Origin: an uncultured Alphaproteobacteria bacterium
GTDB lineage: Bacteria; Pseudomonadota; Alphaproteobacteria; RF32; CAG-239
Direction of reading: 5' to 3'
Assembly (NCBI GenBank): GCA_944393685.1
Contig: CALYAW010000010.1
Location: 1 to 48,857 of the forward strand
Length of the DNA stretch: 48,857 nt
In this document: piece by piece, positions 9,824-17,687 of the stretch
How the letters are laid out: each line of letters opens with the position of its first letter
How positions within the stretch are numbered: position 1 is the stretch's first letter
Position numbers and translations under genes: made by a program
The notes under the pieces: model-generated
Told to the model about the DNA's origin: nothing
Databases searched by the model: none
What the model saw: the letters and a program-made list of their open reading frames with translations, nothing else

Positions 9824-9825
9824 TT

Positions 9826-9899
9826 GGAAGTTTAAAAGGAAGGAATTGCGTTTTAAGGAGATTTGTTCGGATTTTGAAAAAAAAGCCTTATAAACTTCC
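9826..9899 (+). repeat. 14-bp inverted repeat inside the spc operon
   Basis: The arms at 9826-9839 (GGAAGTTTAAAAGG) and 9886-9899 (CCTTATAAACTTCC) pair with one mismatch around a 46-nt loop. An overlapping alternative pairs AAGGAAGGAA with TTCCTTCCTT. There is no T run, so this is not a classic terminator. The loop holds AAGGAG (9855-9860) and a 15-codon TTG-started frame, which I do not call as a gene. Confidence 0.6.
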
Positions 9900-9940
9900 T
9901 TCCTTGAAAAACTTTTTGTAAATCAGTTAAGGTGAAAAAA

Positions 9941-10396
9941 ATGAAACTTAATGAAATCAAAGATAATGAGGGCGCCAGAAAGTCCCGTACGCGTGTGGCT
10001 CGCGGTATCGGAAGCGGTAAAGGTAAGACTGGTGGACGCGGACAAAAAGGTCAGAAGTCTCGTTCAGGTGTTGCTATTAACGGTTTTGAAGGCGGTCAGA
10101 TGCCGATCTATCGCAGATTGCCCAAACGTGGTTTTAAGAATCCGTTTGCTAAAGTATTTGCGGTTGTTAATTTGGATACTATCCAAAAGGCTGTTGATGC
10201 CGGAAAATTAAACGCTGAGGATATTAGTGTTGATGCTTTGAAAGCAGCAGGAATTGTCAGCAAGACATTAGACGGTGTTCGTCTTTTGGCTCGCGGCGCT
10301 ATCACTTCAAAAATTGTTATCAAAGTTGATTCAGCCTCTAAGGCAGCTGTTGCGGCTGTTGAAAAAGTAGGCGGCAAAGTTGAAGTTGTTGCTTAA
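9941..10396 (+). CDS. rplO: Large ribosomal subunit protein uL15
   Basis: L15 is a late-assembly 50S protein. The ATG at 9941 gives [19 protein letters not shown]; an in-frame GTG three codons earlier overlaps the SD AAGGTG. The 151 residues include the glycine-rich [38 protein letters not shown] and a helical C-terminus. It ends 22 bases before a strong terminator, so secY is not simply co-transcribed. Confidence 0.97.
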   Translation: MKLNEIKDNEGARKSRTRVARGIGSGKGKTGGRGQKGQKSRSGVAINGFEGGQMPIYRRLPKRGFKNPFAKVFAVVNLDTIQKAVDAGKLNAEDISVDALKAAGIVSKTLDGVRLLARGAITSKIVIKVDSASKAAVAAVEKVGGKVEVVA

Positions 10397-10417
10397 TTAG
10401 TTAAATGCTAGTTTGCG

Positions 10418-10454
10418 AAAAAAAGGTGGGTTTTTCTCACCTTTTTTGTTTTTT
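10418..10454 (+). terminator. Intrinsic terminator between rplO and secY
   Basis: AAAAAAGGTG (10419-10428) pairs with CACCTTTTTT (10438-10447), with a 9-nt loop and a following T tract. In E. coli secY is co-transcribed with rplO; here a terminator and about 220 bases of noncoding DNA intervene. Confidence 0.85.
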
Positions 10455-10538
10455 TATGTGGGGGCATTTAATTTGCCAAATCTATTCTTATTAATAGTGT
10501 TATTGCGCAAAAATAAACTTCGCTATTTTTTTATCTGT

Positions 10539-10606
10539 TTTTTGCGTGGAATTATGTGGTGTAAGCGGATAATTTTGTTGAATTAAAAATTTTTTAGTGT
10601 ATTAAT
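10539..10606 (+). promoter_or_regulatory. Candidate secY promoter region
   Basis: TTGAAT (10578-10583), 16 bases, then TATTAA (10600-10605) is a plausible sigma70-like pair upstream of secY. A degenerate copy (13 of 15 bases) of the element found before rpsJ and rplQ lies at 10539-10553. Both are pattern calls without further proof. Confidence 0.3.
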
Positions 10607-10669
10607 ATCTTAGCGGAAAGGGGCTTTGTGCTCCGTATTGATATTTTAAATGAGTAAGGATTGTTAAAA

Positions 10670-12019
10670 ATGGTATCATTAGCAGAGAAAATGGCAGCTA
10701 ATATGGATATGTCTGCCTTTGGCAAAGCGGAAGAACTTAAGAAAAGATTATGGTTTACTATTTTGGCTTTAATCGTCTTTCGTTTGGGAACTTTTATTCC
10801 ACTTCCCGGAATTGATCCTAAGATTTTGGCAGAAATTTTTGCCAGAAATTCAGGTGGTATTTTGGGAATGTTCAATATGTTTGCCGGTGGTGCTTTAGAG
10901 CGTATGACTATCTTTGCTTTGAATATTATGCCGTATATTTCAGCTTCGATTATCATTCAGCTTGGACAATCTGTTATTCCCTCTTTGCAAGCATTGAAGA
11001 AAGATGGTGAAGCGGGGCATCGTAAAGTAACGCAATATACTCGTTATTTGACGGTTTTGATTACGATTGTTCAAGGATATGGTATTGCTGTTGGATTGGA
11101 GAGTATGACTGGTTCCGCAGGATTGTCTGCTGTTGTCATGCCCGGTTTTATTTTTAAGTTTACGACAATTGTGTCTTTGGTCGGTGGAACCATGTTTATT
11201 GTTTGGCTCGGTGAACAGATTACTGCTCGCGGTGTCGGAAACGGTTCTTCATTAATCATTACTGTCGGTATCATTGCTAATATTCCTGCAGCTTTGGCTC
11301 AGACGTTTGAGTTGGGTCGTGTCGGCTCTATGTCTGCTCCGGTAATATTGATGTTGCTGGCGATGGTTTTGGCTTTGATTTATTTGATTGTTTTTGTTGA
11401 AAGAGCTCAGCGTAAAATTGTTATCCAATATCCAAAGCGTCAGGTTATGGGAAGAATGGGTGCTTCTGAAAGTTCTCATCTACCATTGAAGATTAATCCG
11501 ACAGGCGTCATCCCGCCGATTTTTGCTTCGTCTTTATTGCTGTTGCCTATTACGATTGCTAATTTTAGTGCAGAAAATGGTCCTGTTTGGGTTCAGAATT
11601 TGAGCCAGATGTTGGGGCATGGACAACCTCTTTATTTGGGATTGTATGCTTTCTTAATTGCTTTTTTTGCATTCTTTTATACAGCAATTGTCTTTAATCC
11701 TGAAGAAACAGCTGAAAATCTTAAAAAACACGGAGGTTTTATTGCCGGTATTCGTCCGGGAAAAAATACTGCAGAGTATCTTGATTATGTTATTACCCGC
11801 TTAACCGTACTTGGAGCTGTTTATTTGGTTGGTTTGTGTATCTTACCTGAAATTTTAATCAGTAAATTGGCTGTTCCGTTCGTGTTGGGCGGAACTACGC
11901 TTCTGATCGTTGTTCAAGTGACTATGGATTTTGTTACTCAGATACAATCTCATTTGATTGCATATCAGTACGAATCTTTGATTAAAAAAGCATCTCTTGC
12001 TAATAGAAAGAAACGCTAA
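10670..12019 (+). CDS. secY: Protein translocase subunit SecY
   Basis: SecY forms the protein-conducting channel of the inner membrane with SecE (gene at 32505). ATG 10670 is nine bases after AAGGA; a TTG three codons upstream is rejected. The 449 residues contain ten expected hydrophobic segments, the plug region after LGTFIPLPGIDP, the YLTVLITIVQGYG segment and the FNPEETAENLKKHGGFIAGIRPG cytoplasmic loop, split here only for length. The adk start is one base after its stop. Confidence 0.98.
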   Translation: MVSLAEKMAANMDMSAFGKAEELKKRLWFTILALIVFRLGTFIPLPGIDPKILAEIFARNSGGILGMFNMFAGGALERMTIFALNIMPYISASIIIQLGQSVIPSLQALKKDGEAGHRKVTQYTRYLTVLITIVQGYGIAVGLESMTGSAGLSAVVMPGFIFKFTTIVSLVGGTMFIVWLGEQITARGVGNGSSLIITVGIIANIPAALAQTFELGRVGSMSAPVILMLLAMVLALIYLIVFVERAQRKIVIQYPKRQVMGRMGASESSHLPLKINPTGVIPPIFASSLLLLPITIANFSAENGPVWVQNLSQMLGHGQPLYLGLYAFLIAFFAFFYTAIVFNPEETAENLKKHGGFIAGIRPGKNTAEYLDYVITRLTVLGAVYLVGLCILPEILISKLAVPFVLGGTTLLIVVQVTMDFVTQIQSHLIAYQYESLIKKASLANRKKR

Positions 12020-12020
12020 A

Positions 12021-12695
12021 ATGAATCGAAATGGTTTAGGTCTGCATATTGTATTAACAGGAGCTCCCGGTTGCGGTAAGGGGACTCAGGCTCGTTTGTT
12101 GAAAGAGCGGGTTGCAATTCCACATTTGTCAACAGGGGAAATGTTGCGGGCGGAAGCGGCTAAGGGAACTCCCTTGGGTTTGGAGATAAAGGCCTTAATC
12201 GATGGCGGAAATCTGGTTCCTGATGAGATGATTATAAAAATGTTATCCAAAAGAATCGATGAAGCCGATTGTAAAAATGGTTTTATTTTGGATGGTTTTC
12301 CTCGGACTCTCCCTCAAGCAGAGGCTTTAGAGGAGCTTTTGACCAAAAAAGGTATTACGCTTGATGCTGTTATTGAGATACAAGTGCCTGATGAAATTAT
12401 TATGGAGCGTATTCTTGGGAGATATGCCTGTATGAAATGTGGACAAGGTTATCATGATAAGTATCAAAAACCTAGAGTATATGGTGTTTGCGATGCTTGC
12501 GGCGGAACTGAATTTTATCGGAGAATCGATGATAATCGCTCGACCGTTCAGAACCGACTCGTTAATTATAGGGCTCTGACATATCCGACTATTCCGTATT
12601 TTGAGAAAAAAGGATTGTTGAGATGTGTTGACGGAACGGGTGCAATTGAGGCTGTTGCAAAAAAAATTGATAGCTTGTTAGCTGTCGGGAAATAA
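12021..12695 (+). CDS. adk: Adenylate kinase with zinc-binding LID
   Basis: Catalyses ATP + AMP = 2 ADP in the cytoplasm. The P-loop GAPGCGKGT is at residues 14-22, LSTGEMLR and DGFPRTLPQA follow, and the LID carries four cysteines (137, 140, 157, 160) that should bind zinc, as in many Gram-positive and some proteobacterial enzymes. The 224 residues are near the long-type length. ATG 12021 begins one base after secY and has only a weak SD, suggesting coupling. Confidence 0.97.
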   Translation: MNRNGLGLHIVLTGAPGCGKGTQARLLKERVAIPHLSTGEMLRAEAAKGTPLGLEIKALIDGGNLVPDEMIIKMLSKRIDEADCKNGFILDGFPRTLPQAEALEELLTKKGITLDAVIEIQVPDEIIMERILGRYACMKCGQGYHDKYQKPRVYGVCDACGGTEFYRRIDDNRSTVQNRLVNYRALTYPTIPYFEKKGLLRCVDGTGAIEAVAKKIDSLLAVGK

Positions 12696-12743
12696 AAAAA
12701 TTAAAAAAATGTAAGTTTTTGAATTTTTTTGTTAAATCTGTGG

Positions 12744-12771
12744 TTGACACAAACAAATTTTAGCCTATAAT
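12744..12771 (+). promoter_or_regulatory. Consensus sigma70 promoter of rpsM-rpsK-rpoA
   Basis: A perfect TTGACA (12744-12749) and a perfect TATAAT (12766-12771) are separated by 16 bases. It is the best promoter in the window and lies about 75 bases before the rpsM start. Confidence 0.85.
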
Positions 12772-12845
12772 CCGGCTTAATTTTGAAAAGTGGTGATCAA
12801 CTTTTTAAATGTAGTAATAATATATAGAGAAAATGGAGAGTTAAT

Positions 12846-13214
12846 TTGGCTCGTATAGCTGGTGTAAATATTCCAACTGCCAAGAAAATTGAAGTCGCTT
12901 TGACTTATATCTATGGTATTGGTAGAAAAACTGCTCAAAACATTTGCGCAAAGTCTGGTGTCTCTTGCGACCGCCGTGTTCATGAACTGAGCGATGATGA
13001 AGTGGCTAAAATCCGTGAAGTTATCGATAATGATGTTGTCGTTGAAGGTGAACTTCGTCGTGACGTCGGTGTTAACATCAAGAGATTGATGGATTTGGGT
13101 TGTTATAGAGGTTTGCGTCATCGTAAAGGTTTGCCCGTTCGCGGACAGAGTACAAAACAAAATGCTCGTACTCGTAAAGGTAAACGCAAGACTGTTGCAA
13201 ACAAGAAGAAATAA
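12846..13214 (+). CDS. rpsM: Small ribosomal subunit protein uS13, TTG start
   Basis: S13 contacts P-site tRNA and bridges to L5. The 122 residues open with the family sequence ARIAGVNIP directly after a TTG codon (12846); no ATG or GTG is available nearby and GGAGAG precedes it, so the rare start is well supported. [13 protein letters not shown] and TRKGKRKT near the C-terminus are diagnostic. First gene of the alpha operon. Confidence 0.96.
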   Translation: MARIAGVNIPTAKKIEVALTYIYGIGRKTAQNICAKSGVSCDRRVHELSDDEVAKIREVIDNDVVVEGELRRDVGVNIKRLMDLGCYRGLRHRKGLPVRGQSTKQNARTRKGKRKTVANKKK

Positions 13215-13227
13215 GGTAGGTCGTTAA

Positions 13228-13620
13228 ATGGCAAAAGCAGTATCACAACGTGTTAAAAAGAAAGAAAGAAAAAATATTACGGCAGGTGTTGCCCATATTA
13301 ATTCTACTTTCAACAATACAAGAGTTACAATAACAGACGCTCAAGGTAACACTGTTTCTTGGTCTACTTCCGGTGCGCAGGGTTTTAAGGGGTCTCGTAA
13401 ATCAACCCCGTATGCGGCTCAGGTTGCTGCCGAAGAAGCTGGCAAAAAGGCTCAGGAACATGGTATGAAGACCTTGGAAGTTGAGGTAAAAGGTCCCGGT
13501 TCTGGTCGAGAATCTGCTATCAGAGCATTGCAAGTTATAGGATTTACCATTACGACAATTCGTGATGTTACTCCTATTCCTCACAATGGTTGTCGTTTGA
13601 GAAAGAGACGTCGCGTTTAG
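13228..13620 (+). CDS. rpsK: Small ribosomal subunit protein uS11
   Basis: S11 lies in the 30S platform next to the Shine-Dalgarno helix. The 130 residues contain [47 protein letters not shown] and the [18 protein letters not shown] ending. rpsD, which follows in E. coli, is absent; rpoA follows after a hairpin. Confidence 0.98.
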   Translation: MAKAVSQRVKKKERKNITAGVAHINSTFNNTRVTITDAQGNTVSWSTSGAQGFKGSRKSTPYAAQVAAEEAGKKAQEHGMKTLEVEVKGPGSGRESAIRALQVIGFTITTIRDVTPIPHNGCRLRKRRRV

Positions 13621-13637
13621 TCTATTTTTTTAGTCAT

Positions 13638-13664
13638 GATTATGAGGCAAAATGCCTCATAATC
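13638..13664 (+). terminator. Perfect 12-bp hairpin between rpsK and rpoA
   Basis: GATTATGAGGCA (13638-13649) pairs with TGCCTCATAATC (13653-13664) around a 3-nt loop. The following TTCTAGTTTTT is only partly T-rich, so it may be a leaky terminator, attenuator or RNA-processing site that lowers rpoA relative to rpsM and rpsK. Confidence 0.6.
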
Positions 13665-13713
13665 TTCTAGTTTTTATGAACTTTGCATATGCAGCAATAT
13701 AGAGGACATACCA

Positions 13714-14721
13714 GTGATTCAAAAGAATTGGCAAGAACTTATTAAACCAACTAATTTAGAAGTTACTCCTGAGGGGGAGAATAAAGCTAAAATAGTTGTA
13801 GAACCTTTGGAAAGAGGATTCGGTTTAACCCTAGGAAACGCATTGAGAAGAGTTTTGCTTTCTTCATTGCAAGGTGGTGCTGTTACAAGCATCAAAATTG
13901 ATGGCGTTTTGCACGAATTCTCCGTTGTCCCCGGTGTCAGAGAAGATGTTACAGACATCGTTCTGAATATTAAGGGATTGGCTGTCGCTGTTCACAGTGA
14001 AGGTCAGAAAATGATGAGTCTTAAGGCTGAGGGACCATGTGTTGTTACCGCAGCGATGATTGAAACTGGTCATGATGTCGAAATTAAGAATCCTGACTTA
14101 GTTATTTGCAATCTGGATGCCGGTGCAAAAATTAATATTGAAATGACTGTCGGTACCGGAAAAGGTTATGTTCCGGCCGCTTTGAACAAAGCAGCCGATG
14201 CTCCAATCGGAGTCATTCCGGTCGATGCTATTTATTCTCCGGTCAGAAAAGTATCTTACAAAGTTGAAAATACTCGCGTTGGTCAAGCTACAGACTATGA
14301 TAAGTTGGCTATGATTGTCGAAACTAACGGTGTGGTCGTTCCTGAAGATGCGGTTGCTTTGGCTGCCAGAATCTTACAAGATCAGCTTAAACCGTTTATT
14401 AATTTTGATGAGCCTGAAGCTGAAGTCGAGGCTGAGAAAGAAGAATTACCGTTTAACAGAAATCTGCTCAAAAAAGTTGAAGAGCTTGAGCTTTCTGTTC
14501 GTTCTGCAAATTGTCTCAAAAATGACAACATTGTATATATCGGTGATTTGGTTCAGAAGACCGAGGCCGAAATGCTCAGAACTCCAAACTTTGGGCGTAA
14601 GTCTTTGAATGAAATTAAAGAAGTTTTGGCAAAGATGGGTATTCATCTTGGTATGGATACACCTGGTTGGCCGCCAGAGAATATTGAAGAGTTAATTCGT
14701 CGTTGTGACGAGCACTTCTAA
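13714..14721 (+). CDS. rpoA: RNA polymerase alpha subunit
   Basis: Assembles RNA polymerase as a dimer and contacts UP elements and activators. The 335 residues consist of an N-terminal domain (about 1-235, with [20 protein letters not shown]) and a C-terminal domain (about 255-335, with [14 protein letters not shown] and [13 protein letters not shown]) joined by an acidic linker. The start is GTG at 13714 with AGAGGA upstream. Fourth expected alpha-operon gene, with no rpsD. Confidence 0.98.
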   Translation: MIQKNWQELIKPTNLEVTPEGENKAKIVVEPLERGFGLTLGNALRRVLLSSLQGGAVTSIKIDGVLHEFSVVPGVREDVTDIVLNIKGLAVAVHSEGQKMMSLKAEGPCVVTAAMIETGHDVEIKNPDLVICNLDAGAKINIEMTVGTGKGYVPAALNKAADAPIGVIPVDAIYSPVRKVSYKVENTRVGQATDYDKLAMIVETNGVVVPEDAVALAARILQDQLKPFINFDEPEAEVEAEKEELPFNRNLLKKVEELELSVRSANCLKNDNIVYIGDLVQKTEAEMLRTPNFGRKSLNEIKEVLAKMGIHLGMDTPGWPPENIEELIRRCDEHF

Positions 14722-14742
14722 GATATTTTTAGACTTTTGAGT

Positions 14743-14782
14743 AAAAAAAAGAGCTTTGGAAAACCAAGGCTCTCTTTTTTTT
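14743..14782 (+). terminator. Intrinsic terminator after rpoA
   Basis: AGAGCTTTGG (14750-14759) and CCAAGGCTCT (14764-14773) form a stem with one G-U pair and an AAAA loop, followed by eight or nine T residues. It separates rplQ from rpoA. Confidence 0.88.
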
Positions 14783-14984
14783 GTATGAAAAAGATGGTTT
14801 TTGTTTGTTTGCAAAACTTTATGTTGTGAATACTGTTTTGCGTCTATATGTATTATTTAAGAGGGTTTTGGCTGTATGGGAAAATGTAAACAGAATCGTT
14901 GATGTAAGTAGATTTTTCAGCTTTAGGGTTTTAAAGCATACTTATTTTTAGATTTTTGTTTATTTATTTAATGTAAGTGTGTTG

Positions 14985-15016
14985 TTTTTGCTTGCAATTG
15001 TAAAGTTCATGTGTTA
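14985..15016 (+). promoter_or_regulatory. Candidate rplQ promoter with shared 15-bp element
   Basis: TTTTTGCTTGCAATT (14985-14999) followed 12 bases later by TGTTA is identical in sequence and spacing to the rpsJ upstream element. TTGCTT as -35 with TGTGTT (15010-15015) as -10 would give a leader of about 110 nt. Inferred promoter. Confidence 0.45.
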
Positions 15017-15021
15017 GAAAC

Positions 15022-15133
15022 TCAGGCGAATGAAGAGTCTTTATGTATGTGCGGCAAGTGCCGAGTCCGTAGTAAAGGCTTTGGGTTTGATCCGTTCTGC
15101 CCTGCAGGACATAGAATTAAGAAAGGAAATGCC
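15022..15133 (+). promoter_or_regulatory. GC-rich leader or in-frame extension before rplQ
   Basis: This segment is clearly richer in G+C than the DNA before it. It includes a CGGC/GCCG hairpin (15052-15063) and the palindrome CCTGCAGG. It is open in the rplQ frame, with an ATG at 15047, and the translation shows CGKC, then 12 residues, then CPAGH: a zinc-ribbon-like spacing resembling L36. It is either a structured leader or a translated N-terminal extension; I cannot decide. Confidence 0.4.
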
Positions 15134-15580
15134 ATGAGACATGGAATGAAACATAGAAAATTAAATATGGATACTAATGCTCGCAAAGCTTTGTTCTCTA
15201 ATTTGACTGCTGCGGTATTAACCCATGAACAAATTAAAGTTACTGTTCAACGTGCTAAAGAGCTCAGAACTTTTGTCGACAAAATGATTACTCTGGGTAA
15301 AAAAGGTAATTTAAATAATCGCAGACAGGCATTGTCTTTCTTGCGTGACAATGAAGTTGTTGCAAAATTGTTCTCTACTTTGGCTGAGCGTTATAAAAAT
15401 CGCAACGGCGGTTATACACGCGTTTTGCGCGCCGGTTTCCGCTATGGTGATGCCGCAGATATGGCTATCATTGAGCTGGTTGACCGCGATGTTAATGCCA
15501 AAGGCGCTAAAGATTTAGCCCGTGTTGCGGCTGAAAAAGCAGCAGCTGCCGAGGCTGCTAAAGAAGAAGCTAAAGCCTAG
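15134..15580 (+). CDS. rplQ: Large ribosomal subunit protein bL17
   Basis: L17 lies near the tunnel exit. ATG 15134 gives the canonical [20 protein letters not shown] with AAGGA upstream. The 148 residues exceed the usual 120-130 because of an Ala/Glu/Lys-rich tail (about residues 125-148). The frame continues open 5' into a Cys-containing segment (see the leader entry). Unlike in E. coli it has its own promoter-like region and does not follow rpoA directly. Confidence 0.96.
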   Translation: MRHGMKHRKLNMDTNARKALFSNLTAAVLTHEQIKVTVQRAKELRTFVDKMITLGKKGNLNNRRQALSFLRDNEVVAKLFSTLAERYKNRNGGYTRVLRAGFRYGDAADMAIIELVDRDVNAKGAKDLARVAAEKAAAAEAAKEEAKA

Positions 15581-15599
15581 ATTAAAGTTTGAGTGTTTG

Positions 15600-15636
15600 A
15601 AAAAAGAGCTTTTCAAAGGAGAAGCTCTTTTTTTTG
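15600..15636 (+). terminator. Intrinsic terminator after rplQ
   Basis: AAAAAAGAGCTT pairs with AAGCTCTTTTTT across a short loop, followed by a T run. It ends the ribosomal protein region. Confidence 0.88.
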
Positions 15637-15664
15637 TATTGTAACTTTTTTTGGACAAAATATA

Positions 15665-15694
15665 TTGACAAAACATGGCCGAATCGGGTAAGAT
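15665..15694 (+). promoter_or_regulatory. Promoter of the 15801 gene
   Basis: TTGACA (15665-15670), 18 bases, then TAAGAT (15689-15694). The leader that follows contains inverted repeats AACCTA/TAGGTT and GCAGAA/TTCTGC that reach the start region, suggesting post-transcriptional control. Confidence 0.6.
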
Positions 15695-15800
15695 GGTTTC
15701 TATAAGAACCTATTATTTAGATAAGAATTTTGTATAACGCAGAAGCAGGCTTTAGCTTGTAGGTTCCTAATGTTTGTTTTCTGCAAAAACCCAAGTTAAT

Positions 15801-16505
15801 ATGACACAGAATGGTCAAACAATGCCATCAATTTCGCCGGATGCGGAATTAATCGGCTACAGAACAAAAAACAGCAAATCTTTCAAACAGCAATTGAAGG
15901 AATTCTTAAAGTCGGAAGATTTTCAGAATTATTGCAATCTTAAACAAAATGGAATCAAAGAAGGTTCTATGGTTTGGATTGTAAGAGGGGATTTCTTTGC
16001 AGCAATGCAGGGGACGAAAGGAGACATCTTTTCTGATTTTACCATCGTTCCTTTCAGTTGCAGAGAGTATCTCTACAAAGCGCCAAAGTTTGTTAACAAG
16101 CCGGGCATCGGAGAAACTCAGATATGCTTTTCGCAAACCTACATTGTTCGAAAAAACGGGCAAGGGCAGTGGATTGCAGAAGTGGTTCTCAAAGATGAAG
16201 ATTGGCTCAAGCAAGCTCAGGTCAAGGCCGCGTTTGAAGAAATCTCTCGTCTCAAAGGCTACAGGCTGGCAGGCAATGTCAGTGTTTTTGGAGCTGAGTT
16301 CGAGGGTGTTAATACTCAGGCATGGGTATCTGTAGTCACCGTTAACGGCAAGGGACGTCTATTAATCTGTTTATTAGACAGCGGAAGGTTACTCGACAAG
16401 GCTGTCGATGAAGTAAATTTGAAAAAAACGGACTGTCCCTCAGTCGTAAAAACCAAGTTCAATTGGTTTAAGTATTGGGACGGTAGCGTTCTAATCAGAA
16501 ACTAA
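15801..16505 (+). CDS. Unrecognised conserved-looking protein
   Basis: I do not recognise this protein (234 residues from ATG 15801; a TTG at 15774 and an ATG at 15822 are alternatives, none with a good SD). It has no signal peptide or membrane segment. The composition is globular, with a Lys-rich N-terminus (residues about 20-50) and mixed alpha/beta segments such as SMVWIVRGDFFAAM. It has its own promoter, a hairpin-rich leader and a terminator, so it is expressed as a single-gene unit between the ribosomal cluster and ldcA. Its base use is like that of neighbouring housekeeping genes. Confidence 0.75.
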   Translation: MTQNGQTMPSISPDAELIGYRTKNSKSFKQQLKEFLKSEDFQNYCNLKQNGIKEGSMVWIVRGDFFAAMQGTKGDIFSDFTIVPFSCREYLYKAPKFVNKPGIGETQICFSQTYIVRKNGQGQWIAEVVLKDEDWLKQAQVKAAFEEISRLKGYRLAGNVSVFGAEFEGVNTQAWVSVVTVNGKGRLLICLLDSGRLLDKAVDEVNLKKTDCPSVVKTKFNWFKYWDGSVLIRN

Positions 16506-16524
16506 AGATCCTGACGGAAAAAAC

Positions 16525-16568
16525 AAAGGCTGTCGCATTCATGAGATGCGGCGGCCTTTCGCTTTTTT
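16525..16568 (+). terminator. Intrinsic terminator
   Basis: The stem 16525-16538 with 16546-16559 (AAAGGCTGTCGCAT with ATGCGGCGGCCTTT) contains two wobble pairs. It is followed by CGCTTTTTT. Confidence 0.85.
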
Positions 16569-16624
16569 AAATAGGTATTAAGAATTAAAAGATATACTGG
16601 TAAAAAATATCAGGAGTTTTTTTG

Positions 16625-17518
16625 ATGAGTAAATATCAGACTGTCGGCATTATTTCACCTTCTATTATGCTTTCCCCTCGTGATAGCTTGGATTTGGCAA
16701 AAGGAATTGCGCATTTGGAGAGACTAGGATTGCGAGTAAAAGAAGCTCCGTCGGTTGCACGCGGTATCCGCCAATATGCAGGATCGGCTAAGGATAAAGC
16801 TAATGATATTATGGCGATGTATGCGGATAAAGACGTTGATATTCTTCTTGCGGCACACGGAGGGGCCGGAGCCCTCAGAGTTTTGGAATATCTGGATTAT
16901 GATTTTATCAAAAAAAATGCAAAACCAATTGTTGGTTTTAGTGATGCGACGTCTTTACAACTCGGGGTCTATGCACGGACAGGGAATCCCTTTGTTATTG
17001 GTTATTGTCCTGAATATGAGTTTCGTGCGCCAGAGGGAATTCATCCTTTGGTTGATAAAGGGCTGAGAGATGTTTTGTCTGGTCGGAGATTTAAGGCTCA
17101 AAGCGGTCGGACATTGCATGGCGGCATAGCTGAGGGAATTTTGCTTGGTGAGTGTTTGAGCACAATAAGCGATTTGAGCGGGACACCCTATTATCCTAAT
17201 ATAGCTGGAACTATTCTATTGTTGGAAGATGAGTGTGAGAGTTCATATAAAATTTCATTGATGTTGACGCAACTTAAATATAATCCGCAATTTAAGGATG
17301 TAAAAGGTATTGTGATTGGTCGGTTTAGCGAATGCGTTGATCACCCGACACAGGGCAGCATGGCAGAAATTATTGCCGATTTTGCCGCACAGGTTGACAT
17401 CCCGATGGTTACGGATTTTGATTTTGGGCATTTTAGAGAACGTTTTGTATTGCCTGCCGGTGTCAGATATCGATTGAATGCGGATGAGTGTTGTTTAGAG
17501 CAAATAGAAGATTTATAA
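16625..17518 (+). CDS. ldcA: Murein tetrapeptide LD-carboxypeptidase (peptidase S66)
   Basis: Removes the terminal D-Ala from murein tetrapeptides during cytoplasmic peptidoglycan recycling. The 297 residues show the S66 pattern: GFSDATS with the nucleophile Ser106, LLLEDECES with the catalytic Glu (201 or 203), and DFDFGHF with His269. There is no signal peptide, as expected for the cytoplasmic enzyme. ATG 16625 has AGGAG eight bases upstream. Mpl-like and MurQ genes elsewhere in the window support a recycling pathway. Confidence 0.92.
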   Translation: MSKYQTVGIISPSIMLSPRDSLDLAKGIAHLERLGLRVKEAPSVARGIRQYAGSAKDKANDIMAMYADKDVDILLAAHGGAGALRVLEYLDYDFIKKNAKPIVGFSDATSLQLGVYARTGNPFVIGYCPEYEFRAPEGIHPLVDKGLRDVLSGRRFKAQSGRTLHGGIAEGILLGECLSTISDLSGTPYYPNIAGTILLLEDECESSYKISLMLTQLKYNPQFKDVKGIVIGRFSECVDHPTQGSMAEIIADFAAQVDIPMVTDFDFGHFRERFVLPAGVRYRLNADECCLEQIEDL

Positions 17519-17611
17519 TGTAAAAATTGTTAGATATTAAAAAAATACTTGATTTATATGGCAATCTTGTGTATCTGTATAACGCACTTGCTGATATTAC
17601 AGCAACTTCGT

Positions 17612-17687
17612 AGGGGTATAGCTCAGTTGGTAGAGCATCGGTCTCCAAAACCGAGGGTCGTGAGTTCGAATCTTACTGCCCCTGCCA
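17612..17687 (+). tRNA. trpT: tRNA-Trp (CCA anticodon)
   Basis: A 76-nt cloverleaf with encoded CCA. The acceptor AGGGGTA pairs with TGCCCCT, the T loop is GTTCGAATC, and the anticodon CCA is at 17645-17647 in loop CTCCAAA. In many proteobacteria tRNA-Trp is directly followed by secE-nusG; here an island separates them. The 3' end doubles as the last codons of the serine recombinase on the other strand. Confidence 0.97.

Noticed and set aside
9855..9921. 15-codon frame in the rpmD-rplO gap
   Set aside because: It has an SD-like AAGGAG, but the TTG start is 13 bases away and the peptide is tiny. Kept only as part of the hairpin observation.
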